In this document: one piece after another, positions 52,719-60,272 of the stretch
Numbering within the stretch: position 1 is the stretch's first letter
Layout of the letters: every line of letters starts with the position of its first letter
DNA from: Frankiales bacterium
GTDB lineage: Bacteria; Actinomycetota; Actinomycetes; S36-B12; CAIYMF01
Direction: 5' to 3'
NCBI GenBank assembly: GCA_016125335.1
Contig: WGLY01000013.1
Coordinates: 1 to 64,000 of the forward strand
DNA length: 64,000 nucleotides
Translations under genes and position numbers: made by a program
Notes under the pieces: generated by a model
Databases searched by the model: none
What the model was told of the DNA's origin: nothing
What the model saw: the letters and a program-made list of their open reading frames with translations, nothing else

Positions 52719-54185
52719 GTGACCGCGCGCGCCGGCGTACGGCCGGGCGCGACCAGCTCCGAGGCGGAGACCTTCGGCGACCGGCTGCGCCGGCTGCGCG
52801 AGGAGGCCGGGCTCACCCAGTCCGCGCTGGCCGGCGACCGGCTGCACCCCAGCTACGTGAGCCTGCTCGAGGCGGGCCGGCGCTCCCCCACCCGCGAGTC
52901 CGTCGAGGTGCTCGCCCAGCGTCTGGGCATCACGCCGGCCCAGCTGCTCGGCGAGGTGGACGCCGCGTGGGAGACGCCGCTGGCGCTGGCCGAGGCTGCG
53001 CTGGGCCTGGGCAAGACCGGCGACGCCCTGGACCTGCTCGAGCCGCACGTGAGTGCCGTGACGGTCGGGTCCGTCGCCGGGGGCGGCCTGTACCACCGCC
53101 TGGGGCTTGCCTACGCCACCGCGCTGGAGCGGTCGGGGCGTCCGGGCGATGCCGTCCCTGTGCTGGAGACACTCGCTGCCGGGATCGAGGCCGCCCACGG
53201 GGCGCTGCCCTGGCTGCCGACCACGGTCGCGCTGGTCCGCTGCTACCGCGACTCCGGCGACCTGGCCCGCGCGATCGACGTCGGCGAGGCGGCGCGCGCC
53301 CGGTGCGCGGGCGTCCTCGCGGCCGACCACCAGGGGCACGCGGCGCTGGTCTCGACCCTGGCCAGCGCGTACGGCGAGCGCGGCGACCTGCTGCGCGCCC
53401 AGATCCTGCTCGACGAGCTGCTCGAGCGACCCGCGGCCGGCACGGACCTCGACGAGCATGCCTGTGCGCTGTGGAACCGCTCCATCGTGGCGGCGGAACG
53501 AGGCGACGCGGTGGCCGCTCTGGACTTGTCGGAGCAGGCGTCCACGCTGCTCGGCCTCGGCAACAACCTGCGGGCGCGCGCCCTTCTCCAGGTGTCGAGA
53601 GCGTGGATCCAGCTCGCCCAGCGGCCGCCGCAGGCGGAGGAGGCGCGCGACGCGCTGCGCGAGGCGATGCCCCACGTCCGCCAGCACGCCGGCGCCATGG
53701 GGATCGCGAGTGCAGAGACCGAGCTGGCCCGCGCCGAGCTGCTGCTCGGCCGGCCCGAGGTGGCGCGCCGCCACGCGACGAGCGCGCTCACCCGCCTCGG
53801 CGACGACTACCCCATCGAGCGGGCGCGGGCCCTCGTGGCGCTCGGCGCCGCGGTGCTCGAGCTCACCGACCGGACCGAAGGGACCGACCTGCTGGAGGAG
53901 GCCGCCGGCCTGCTGCGGGCGGCGCGCGCCGGCCGGCAGTGCGCCGTGGTGTGGCGCCAGCTCTGCGAGGTCTACCGGTCCCTCGGCGACTTCGAGCGCG
54001 CGATGGCGGCCAGCGACCGCGCCCTGGACTGCGCGGGCCTGGCCCGCGAGGCCGTCGTGGACGTGACGGCGTCGGCGGCCCGCACGGGGCACCGGCGCCG
54101 CTCCTCCACCGGCTCGCCGACGGGCGCCGTCGGTGGCCGCCCGGGCACGCGGGCCCGCACGGCCGACGCCGTGCTCGCCCGCTGA
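52719..54185 (+). CDS. XRE-family regulator with TPR-like C-terminal domain
   Basis: A 488-residue cytosolic regulator. Residues ~19-80 are a cro/C1-type helix-turn-helix (FGDRLRRLREEAGLTQSALA, LHPSYVSLLEAGRRSPTRES, VEVLAQRLGI). From ~90 to ~440 the chain is all-helical with repeating 35-40-residue units of tetratricopeptide type (for example ALAEAALGLGKTGDALDLLE, LASAYGERGDLLRAQILLDEL, VYRSLGDFERAMAASDRALD). The tail is a basic, disordered stretch. An XRE domain on a TPR superhelix is the architecture of RRNPP peptide sensors, though XRE-TPR proteins also have other roles. The divergent secreted peptide gene is the natural ligand candidate. Start: GTG 52719. Confidence 0.85.
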   Translation: MTARAGVRPGATSSEAETFGDRLRRLREEAGLTQSALAGDRLHPSYVSLLEAGRRSPTRESVEVLAQRLGITPAQLLGEVDAAWETPLALAEAALGLGKTGDALDLLEPHVSAVTVGSVAGGGLYHRLGLAYATALERSGRPGDAVPVLETLAAGIEAAHGALPWLPTTVALVRCYRDSGDLARAIDVGEAARARCAGVLAADHQGHAALVSTLASAYGERGDLLRAQILLDELLERPAAGTDLDEHACALWNRSIVAAERGDAVAALDLSEQASTLLGLGNNLRARALLQVSRAWIQLAQRPPQAEEARDALREAMPHVRQHAGAMGIASAETELARAELLLGRPEVARRHATSALTRLGDDYPIERARALVALGAAVLELTDRTEGTDLLEEAAGLLRAARAGRQCAVVWRQLCEVYRSLGDFERAMAASDRALDCAGLAREAVVDVTASAARTGHRRRSSTGSPTGAVGGRPGTRARTADAVLAR

Positions 54186-54766
54186 TCCGCTGACCGCAGC
54201 CGCACCGCGCAGGCCCGCCCCGGCGACCGGCGGCGCGGCCGCGCCCACGGCAGACGTCGTCCTCGCATCCCCCGGACCTGCTCGCGGGCATCCCGAGCGC
54301 CCCGGGGCCGACCGGGGCCTTCCCGACCCGGCGATCCCGCGCCGACGGCGTCCGCGACCGCCGTCCGACACGCCGGTCACCAGGGGAGCGCTCCCATCGT
54401 CCGCTCGTCACGACTCGCGCTTGACTTCAGTCACTACAGTTGTCAAACCCCTGCTAGCCTGCGGCTGCGGACCTCCAGGGATGCCCCTGGTGCCGTCGGA
54501 CCGGCCGCCGCACACCCCAGTCCGCGGCCGGGCCGAGCGGGGCCCTTCGCGTCCGATTCAGGGGCACGACGGGCCCCGCACCGCATTCCCGGGGCAGGCC
54601 GTCGCGCCGCCATCGCCGCGAGCGACGTCCTCTCGCCTCGCCCACACCTGTGCCGGATCGGCTGACACCACGGGCTCGGCTCGCTACCGTCCCGCCTGGG
54701 TCCTCGCCTGCTCCTGAATCGCAGGCGAGGGCCCGCTGCCGCCGCAAGGCGTGCGGCGCGGGGTGC
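54186..54766. other. 581-bp gene-poor region with a promoter-like signal
   Basis: One open frame, 54481-54717 on the plus strand (78 residues from ATG, starting MPLVPSDRPP), is possible but has no good ribosome site and a Pro/Arg/Ser-rich composition typical of chance frames, so I do not call it a gene. A -10-like TAGCCT (54455-54460) follows the first copy of the 26-bp motif (54422-54447), and CCAGGGATGCCCCTGG (54475-54490) can form a small hairpin. An unannotated transcript or small RNA starting near 54467 is possible. Confidence 0.4.
54422..54447 (-). promoter_or_regulatory. 26-bp compound motif, copy 1
   Basis: Minus strand: TTTGAC, 7 bases, GTGACT, 3 bases, GTCA. The right part contains GTGA-N6-TCA(A), resembling a CRP-family site, with an extra TGAC placed 12 bp before it. 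It lies just upstream of a plus-strand -10-like TAGCCT. Two further copies are at 55316 and 55672. Confidence 0.5.
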
Positions 54767-55192
54767 TCAGAACCGGAACGGCTTGGGCGGGGCGGCCAGC
54801 TCGGCCCGCGGGCAGGTGGCGAGATCGAGCCCGCCGAAGCCCAGCGCCTCGTTCGACAGCGACGCGACGGTCCAGCCCAGCGCCGCGCCGGTGTGGGTCA
54901 CCGTGACCCGGTAGATGGTGATCTCGTAGCGCGACGGCGTGCCGTAGGCGACCTCGATCGAGCCGATCTGCTGCGCCGAGCCGGGCGCGGCGGGGCCGGC
55001 CCACGGCGCGGTCCAGCGGGTCCACCGCCGCGGGTCCGAGGTCCACAGGCCGCCGCGCGAGGCGTCGTTGAGCGTCAGCTCCACCAGGATCGCCCGCGCG
55101 GACTCCTCGGTCACGATCGCCGCCGGCCGGATCACCTCGGTGACGGCGACGTCGTCGTAGACCTCGGAGGCGAAGATCTCGGTGTCGTCCAC
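54767..55192 (-). CDS. Hypothetical protein (141 residues)
   Basis: An unrecognised soluble protein beginning VDDTEIFASEVYDDVAVTEV and containing TNDASRGG-like, RRWTRWTAPWAG and ITIYRVTVTHTGAALGWTV stretches, predicted to be mixed alpha/beta with a strand-rich C-terminal half. No signal peptide, membrane helix or catalytic motif is seen; one Cys near the end. I use GTG 55192, with GGAAGGA about 12 bases upstream; in-frame starts at 55237 and 55252 would add 15-20 residues. The codon bias supports a real gene. The second copy of the 26-bp motif lies upstream of it. Confidence 0.55.
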   Translation of the reverse strand: MDDTEIFASEVYDDVAVTEVIRPAAIVTEESARAILVELTLNDASRGGLWTSDPRRWTRWTAPWAGPAAPGSAQQIGSIEVAYGTPSRYEITIYRVTVTHTGAALGWTVASLSNEALGFGGLDLATCPRAELAAPPKPFRF

Positions 55193-55315
55193 GGGGCAGC
55201 ACGGTCCTTCCGAACGCCGGGGGGTGCGTTCCGGCATCCGCCGGTACCCCATCCTTCGGCGCGCCCGGCGCGGACTTCAGGGCTCGCCGCCGGCCACCGC
55301 GCGTCGTTACCTACT

Positions 55316-55341
55316 TGTGACCTTGATCGTGACTGGAGTCA
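55316..55341 (+). promoter_or_regulatory. 26-bp compound motif, copy 2
   Basis: Plus strand: TGTGAC, 7 bases, GTGACT, 3 bases, GTCA. The inner part TGACTGGAGTCA is a near-perfect inverted repeat. It sits between the divergent 141-residue hypothetical gene (minus) and the small membrane/secreted protein gene at 55450 (plus), so it could control either. Confidence 0.5.
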
Positions 55342-55449
55342 TGCGCCGACCTGACCGATCGGGCGAGCCCCGGGCTCGCGGCCTCAACCCGGGCGCGCGA
55401 GCGCCGATACGACCTCTGGACTGGGGAGTCCCGCGTGGAAGGCTGCCCC

Positions 55450-55629
55450 GTGACCGTCGACCGACAGCTCCTGCGAGCCGTCGTCCCGCCCGTGCTCGCC
55501 CTGGGCCTCGTGGCGCTGCTGACCCGCCCGCTGCCCGCGACGGACGCCCCGGTCGTCCCTGCGCACCCCTGCGCGTCCCCGTGCGTGCCCGGCGCACCGC
55601 CGGCGCCCCCGTCGGGCCGCACCCCCTGA
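55450..55629 (+). CDS. Possible small exported protein (59 residues)
   Basis: A short frame beginning VTVDRQLLRAVVPPVLALGL with one hydrophobic segment that could be a signal or anchor, then a proline-rich tail with two Cys (CASPC). There is no strong ribosome site before the GTG and the tail is low in complexity, so this may be a chance frame. It is listed because it lies behind the second copy of the 26-bp motif. Confidence 0.3.
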   Translation: MTVDRQLLRAVVPPVLALGLVALLTRPLPATDAPVVPAHPCASPCVPGAPPAPPSGRTP

Positions 55630-55671
55630 CCCGGCGTCGCACGCCTCCCACCAGCAGGCTTTACCATTTCG

Positions 55672-55697
55672 TGACACGAGTCACGTCAAGAGTCACA
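55672..55697 (-). promoter_or_regulatory. 26-bp compound motif, copy 3
   Basis: Minus strand: TGTGAC, 7 bases, GTGACT, 3 bases, GTCA. Its inner part CGTGACACGAGTCACG is a perfect-arm palindrome and fits the CRP-family pattern GTGA-N6-TCAC. No gene starts nearby on either strand (the 310 bp from 55630 to 55938 hold only this site, a CTTCCGGAAG palindrome near 55772, and the terminator at 55905). Confidence 0.5.
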
Positions 55698-55904
55698 CGG
55701 GCGCACCGAGAACCCTGGTACAACAACGCCAGGAGATCGGGCCACCCAGACAGTCCCCTCGGCCAGGTCTTCCTTCCGGAAGAAAGGTCCGCCCGGACCG
55801 TCCGCACCCTCGGGTGCGGGCACCGGCGGTGCACAGTGACGGCGGCCAGGACGGTGATGGCATCCCCCTGCGGCCCGTGACACGTCGCCGTCACCACGGC
55901 GGGG

Positions 55905-55933
55905 CCCCGCTGCTCATTCAGGGAGCAGCGGGG
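55905..55933. terminator. Terminator hairpin downstream of the LAL regulator gene
   Basis: CCCCGCTGCTC (55905-55915) pairs perfectly with GAGCAGCGGGG (55923-55933): an 11-bp stem with a 7-nt loop, 6 bp beyond the stop codon of the minus-strand LuxR-type gene. No T-run follows. Confidence 0.75.
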
Positions 55934-55938
55934 CTTCG

Positions 55939-58662
55939 TCATGCCGGCGCCGTGGCGTCCCCGCCGAGCAGGCCCTCGCGCCGCAGCGCCACCGCGAGGC
56001 CGCCTCGCGACCGCACCGCGAGCTTCCGGAAGACGTTGCCCAGGTGGTACTCCACCGTCTTGACCGACACGAACAGGGCCGCAGCCACCTCGGCGTTGGT
56101 GCCCCCCTCGGTGACGGCGAGGGCGACGCGCAGCTCCTGAGGGGTGAGGACCCGGTCGCGGGAGGGACCGTCCCGCCCCGCTGCGCCGGCCGCCGGCCGA
56201 CCACCGGCCGCCGCCAGCTCGCGCCGGGCCCGCTCGACCCACGGCTGGGTGCGCGTCCGCTCGAACCCCTCGAGCGCCCGGCGCAGCGGGTCACGCGCGC
56301 GGGACGGCCGCTGCGTGCGGCGCAGGTGCTCGCCGAGGAGCAGCTCGGTCCGCGCCGTCTCGAAGACCTCCTGCGTCTCGGCGAAGCGCTCGAGCGCCTG
56401 CGCGTACTCCGTGTCGGCGTCGCCCAGACCGGACACTGCGCGGGCCCGGTGCACGAGGGCGGTCCCCTGCGGGTCGTGGACGCCGTGGAGCCGTCGGGCC
56501 AGGTCCTCCGCGGCCTGCCGTGCCTCGGCGACGCGCCCGAGCGCAGCGCGCACCTCGGCGAGGTCGGCGAGCCCGAGCGCCACCGCGTCGCGCGCCCCGC
56601 GCCCGACGTAGGGCCGGGTCGCCAACGGCGCGAGCAGCTCGGCGGCCTCCTCGAGGCGGCCGAGGCCGAGCGCGAGCACACCGCGCGCCTCGGACACCCA
56701 GTCCTGCTGCCAGGGGGAGGCGCCGCGCCGGGCGAAGTCGTCGCGGGCGGCCTCGACGGCCTGCTCGACCCGCACCTCGTGGCCCTGGCACGCCAGCAGG
56801 CTGGCCAGGCGAGACCACTCGACGCCGCTCGGCTCGCCCGTGGCGGTGCGCAGCTCGATCGCCTCGGCCAGCATGGCCTCCGCGCGCGCCCAGTCCCCCT
56901 CCCTGCGGTCGCGCTCGGCGGAGAAGAACGCCGCCACGGCCACGAGCTCGGGCTGTCCGGACGCGCGCAGGGCGCGGTCGAGGCTGCGCATCCGCCGGTC
57001 GTGCTCCGCGTCGTCCCCCAGCCAGCCGGCCACCGTGGCCCAGTCGACCGCGCGCTCGGGCGGCAGGGACGCGGGATCCACGTCGGCGGACCGGGCCTGC
57101 GCCTCGCGCAGCAGCGGGACCCCGCGGTGGTGACGGCCGAGGAAGGTGAACGCCATCCCCAGGGCGGCGGTCGCCAGCCACGACGAGCCGCCGAGCCGCT
57201 CGGCCTCGGCACCGACGGCCAGCTCCTCGAGCCTGGCCACGTCCGAGGCGTGGATCGCCGCCCACACCGACGCGACGCTGCTGCGCAGCGCCAGGGGCTC
57301 CGGCAGGTCGAGGTGGTCGAGCTGGCGGGTGAGCTCGACGAGCTGCGCCGGGTCGGCCCGCTCGTCGGCGTCCACCCGCACCATCACGCAGCGGGCCAGC
57401 AGCACGGGCTCCTGTGTGGAGGCCTGCACCTGCTCGGCGAGCTCGACGGCGCGCAGGCCCACGGAGCACTCGGCCGCCAGCACCCGCAGCCGGTCCCGCT
57501 GCGCCGGGCCGGAGGCGAGGCGCGCGCCGGCGAGCGCGAGCGCCGCAGCCGACGGGCCCGGGCGCTCGGCCGCCGCGACCTCGGCGAGGCGGACGAGCGC
57601 CTCGGCGAGGTGCTCGTCCGGACCGGTCGCGGCCAGCGCGAGGTGCCGCACCGCGAGCTCCTCCTCGTCGCGCGCACGCAGCACTTCGCCGAGCGCGGCG
57701 TGCGCGGCGCGCCGTTGCGCCGGGTCCGCGGCGGAGTGCACCGAGGCCCGCGCCAACGGGTGCACGAACTGCGGCACCGCACCCAGCCGCACCAGGCCGG
57801 TGCTCTCGGCGCGCTCCCACAGCCCGGCGCCCAGCCCGAGCCGCTCGCGGGCCTCGGACACCAGCGTCGGGTCCGTGCCGTCGTCGGCCGCGAGCAGCAC
57901 CAGCAGCCGGCGGGCTGGCTCCTCCAGCGAGGCGAAGCCTTGCGCGTAGCGACTCTGCACCGCGTCGCTCACAGGCAGTGGCTCGGGCAGCGGGTCGCGG
58001 CCGAGCAGCTCGTCCTCGGTGAGCAGCCGCCCCACCTCCACCAGCGGCAGCGGCACGTGCCCCAGCGCGTCGGCCACCTCGTCCGCGCGGGTGGTCGTCA
58101 TCGCCGGGAACCGCGCGCGCAGCAGCTCGCGGCTCGCCTCCCGGTCGAGCGGGGGCACCTCGGTCGCTGGGAACGCCTCGAGGCTACCGAGGTCGCCGGG
58201 ACGCGACGACAGCACCATCGCCACCGGGTCGGCGAGCAGCCGGCGGGCCGCGAAGCCGAGCGCCTGCCGGGTCGCGACGTCGAGCCACTGGGCGTCGTCG
58301 ACCGTGACCAGGAGCGGCTGTTCGCGGCTGGCGGCCACGAGCGCATCGAGCACCGCGTGCACCGCGGTGTCGGCGGGATCGGCGTCGAGCAGGCGCAGCA
58401 GCAGGCCTGTCCCGGCGGCGGTGATCGCCGACTCGGCCTCAACCGCGACCAGGCGGACGACGCGCATCCCCGCCGCGACCGCCTGCTCGGCGGCCCAGTC
58501 CAGGAGCGCGGTCTTGCCCAGCCCGGGCTCGCCCACCAGCAGGAGGGAGGCCGACCGGCCCGTGCGGGCCCACGCCAGCACGGCGTCCAGCGCTGCGCAC
58601 TGAGGCGCACGACCCACGAGCACACCCGGATGGTGGCACGGCTCGAGAACCTGGGGATTCAC
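55939..58662 (-). CDS. Large ATP-binding LuxR-family (LAL/MalT-like) regulator
   Basis: A 907-residue regulator. The N-terminal AAA/STAND ATPase has Walker A VGEPGLGKTALLDWA near residue 45 and Walker B LLVTVDDAQWLD near 120. A long helical-repeat region, probably TPR-like, occupies ~330-830. The C-terminal LuxR helix-turn-helix is LTPQELRVALAVTEGGTNAEVAAALFVSVKTVEYHLGNVFRKL. LAL proteins activate transcription after binding ATP and an inducer, often in secondary metabolism or sugar use. The gene is divergent from a secreted protein gene with a palindrome between; activation of that gene is possible. The start (GTG 58662) lacks a clear ribosome site. Confidence 0.92.
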   Translation of the reverse strand: MNPQVLEPCHHPGVLVGRAPQCAALDAVLAWARTGRSASLLLVGEPGLGKTALLDWAAEQAVAAGMRVVRLVAVEAESAITAAGTGLLLRLLDADPADTAVHAVLDALVAASREQPLLVTVDDAQWLDVATRQALGFAARRLLADPVAMVLSSRPGDLGSLEAFPATEVPPLDREASRELLRARFPAMTTTRADEVADALGHVPLPLVEVGRLLTEDELLGRDPLPEPLPVSDAVQSRYAQGFASLEEPARRLLVLLAADDGTDPTLVSEARERLGLGAGLWERAESTGLVRLGAVPQFVHPLARASVHSAADPAQRRAAHAALGEVLRARDEEELAVRHLALAATGPDEHLAEALVRLAEVAAAERPGPSAAALALAGARLASGPAQRDRLRVLAAECSVGLRAVELAEQVQASTQEPVLLARCVMVRVDADERADPAQLVELTRQLDHLDLPEPLALRSSVASVWAAIHASDVARLEELAVGAEAERLGGSSWLATAALGMAFTFLGRHHRGVPLLREAQARSADVDPASLPPERAVDWATVAGWLGDDAEHDRRMRSLDRALRASGQPELVAVAAFFSAERDRREGDWARAEAMLAEAIELRTATGEPSGVEWSRLASLLACQGHEVRVEQAVEAARDDFARRGASPWQQDWVSEARGVLALGLGRLEEAAELLAPLATRPYVGRGARDAVALGLADLAEVRAALGRVAEARQAAEDLARRLHGVHDPQGTALVHRARAVSGLGDADTEYAQALERFAETQEVFETARTELLLGEHLRRTQRPSRARDPLRRALEGFERTRTQPWVERARRELAAAGGRPAAGAAGRDGPSRDRVLTPQELRVALAVTEGGTNAEVAAALFVSVKTVEYHLGNVFRKLAVRSRGGLAVALRREGLLGGDATAPA

Positions 58663-58684
58663 CCGAGGAGGGGATGTGCGTTCG

Positions 58685-58701
58685 GCTCCCAGTCTGGGAG
58701 C
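58685..58701. promoter_or_regulatory. 17-bp palindrome between LAL gene and secreted protein gene
   Basis: GCTCCCAG-T-CTGGGAGC: perfect 8-bp arms around one base, in the 80-bp divergent space. It is too tight for a hairpin loop and so looks like a protein-binding site. The LAL regulator itself is the nearest candidate. Confidence 0.5.
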
Positions 58702-58742
58702 AGTCCCGGCCGACCGGCCGGACCGTCCGCAAGGAGAAGGCC

Positions 58743-59267
58743 ATGCACCGCACCCGCGCCCTCGTCACCGCCGCCGTCGCCACCCTTGTGGTGGCCGGCA
58801 CCGTCGTCGCCGCCGACGCCGCCAGCGCCAGCGACCATGACTCCGACGGCCGCTCCGGCTGCCGCTACGGCGCCGGCCCCGTCGGCACCTGGAACGAGAC
58901 GGTCGACCCGGTCGGGCCGCCTCCCCCGTTCGTGTCCCTCGTGCAGTTCCACTCCGACGGCACGATGGTGGACGCCGTCTCCTCGACACCCCTCAACCCG
59001 GCGCTCGCCCCGCTGCACCCGGACGGCGCGACGAGCGGCCTGGGCAGCTGGACCCGCGACGGCGACTCGTTCCGCTTCGCGTTCGAGCGGTTCATCACCT
59101 CGGGCGGGGTCAACGTCATCGACCAGCGCATCGAGGGCACGATGACGGTCGCCTCGGACTGCATGTCGACGCAGGGTACGGCCCACGTGACCTTCACCCG
59201 CGCCTCCGACCACAGCGTGCTCGCGCAGGCCGACGTCGTCACCGGGGGGACCCGCCTCATGCCGTGA
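58743..59267 (+). CDS. Secreted protein of unknown function
   Basis: A 174-residue exported protein. A signal peptide (MHRTRALVTAAVATLVVAG, cleavage near AASAS after ~30) is followed by a beta-rich domain: GTWNETVDPVGPPPPFVSLV, FHSDGTMVDAVSS, SGLGSWTRDGDSFRFAFERF and MTVASDCMSTQGTAHVTF. The WNE..FHSDGT..GSW..DG pattern resembles lipocalin/avidin-like small barrels that measure a sample against a baseline, but I cannot name a family. AAGGAG lies 7 bases before the ATG. A strong terminator follows. Probably regulated by the divergent LAL protein. Confidence 0.75.
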   Translation: MHRTRALVTAAVATLVVAGTVVAADAASASDHDSDGRSGCRYGAGPVGTWNETVDPVGPPPPFVSLVQFHSDGTMVDAVSSTPLNPALAPLHPDGATSGLGSWTRDGDSFRFAFERFITSGGVNVIDQRIEGTMTVASDCMSTQGTAHVTFTRASDHSVLAQADVVTGGTRLMP

Positions 59268-59275
59268 CCGGGCGC

Positions 59276-59324
59276 GGACACGGGGACGGGGCGGGTCACG
59301 TGCGACCCGCCCCGTTCCGTGTCC
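59276..59324 (+). terminator. Strong terminator hairpin after the secreted protein gene
   Basis: GGACACGGGGACGGGGCGG..TC (59276-59297) pairs with GACCCGCCCCGTTCCGTGTCC (59304-59324, written here in two arms GACCCGCCCCG and TTCCGTGTCC): about 20 bp with one bulge and a 6-nt loop, 8 bp after the stop codon. Confidence 0.8.
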
Positions 59325-59412
59325 CCTGGGTCTGCCCCACGGCCGCTCGCGGCTCGGCCCGCCGGCTCGGCACGGCGCGCCTCGGCATCGGGCACCGGCC
59401 TACCGTGGAGTC

Positions 59413-60015
59413 GTGAGGACGGGCCGTGGCTCCCGTTCCGCCGCGATCGCCGCGACGGCGGTGGCGTTCAGCCTCCTGGCGCTCGGCTGCTCCACGACGT
59501 CGGAACCGCCGGCCGGCCCGTCGGGATCCCCGTCCGCCTCCCCCAGCGCGACGTCGGCGAGCCCGACCACGTCCTACTCCACGGACCCCGTGGAGCGGCC
59601 GCCGGGCCAGGCGGGCTTCGCGCTGCTGACGGCCGTGCGGCTCGCCGGTCACGTCGGCTACGACCGGTTCGTCGTCGAGTTCGATGATCACGTGCCGGGC
59701 TACCGCGTCGAGTACGCGAGCAAGCCCGTCATCGCCGACCCGTCCGGTGAGACGGTCGCCGTGGCCGGCGACCACGTGATCCTCGTGCGCCTCGAGCCGG
59801 CCGGGACCTTCGACACGGCAGGCTCCGGGACGCAGGGCTACGACGGACCGCGCCGCGTCTCGGCCGACACGTCGGTGGTCACCGAGGCGGTGCAGACCGG
59901 TGACTTCGAGAGCGTGCTGGCCTGGGTGCTCGGCGTCGACGGCATGGCGCCCTTCGCCGTGAGCACGCTGCAGGACCCGGCCCGCCTGGTCATCGACGTC
60001 CAGGCTGCCGGCTGA
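59413..60015 (+). CDS. AMIN-like domain lipoprotein
   Basis: A 200-residue lipoprotein. The lipobox LLALGC places the acylated Cys at about residue 26; a Ser/Pro/Thr-rich linker follows. The globular part has LTAVRLAGHVGYDRFVVEFDDHVPGYRVEY and ends DPARLVIDVQ, the pattern of actinobacterial AMIN-like domains, which are thought to bind the cell wall. TACCGT ends 6 bases before the GTG (leaderless). The gene is followed by 257 bp without any feature I can support. Confidence 0.8.
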   Translation: MRTGRGSRSAAIAATAVAFSLLALGCSTTSEPPAGPSGSPSASPSATSASPTTSYSTDPVERPPGQAGFALLTAVRLAGHVGYDRFVVEFDDHVPGYRVEYASKPVIADPSGETVAVAGDHVILVRLEPAGTFDTAGSGTQGYDGPRRVSADTSVVTEAVQTGDFESVLAWVLGVDGMAPFAVSTLQDPARLVIDVQAAG

Positions 60016-60272
60016 CCTGGGCGCGGTTCGGGGCGACAGGGTCGGTCGGGACCACGTTGCGAGGTGTCTCCGCTCGTGGACGCCGAGCCACGTGGCCGGC
60101 AGCCCGTATCTCATGACCGGCCACCGCGACGGCCCCGGACCACGCGGAGCGATCCGCGGACGTCCGCACCACGGTTGGCCAGGCGGCGCACATTCCAGCC
60201 GTCCGCCTGCCAGGGTCGTGCACGGGCAGCGGCACGGTGGTCGGGCTGGCCAGACGTCTCCCGGGAGGCCGT

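Noticed and set aside
54481-54717. 78-codon plus-strand frame after the TAGCCT promoter-like box
   Set aside because: No ribosome site, low-complexity Pro/Arg/Ser composition and no codon-bias support; mentioned only within the gene-poor region.
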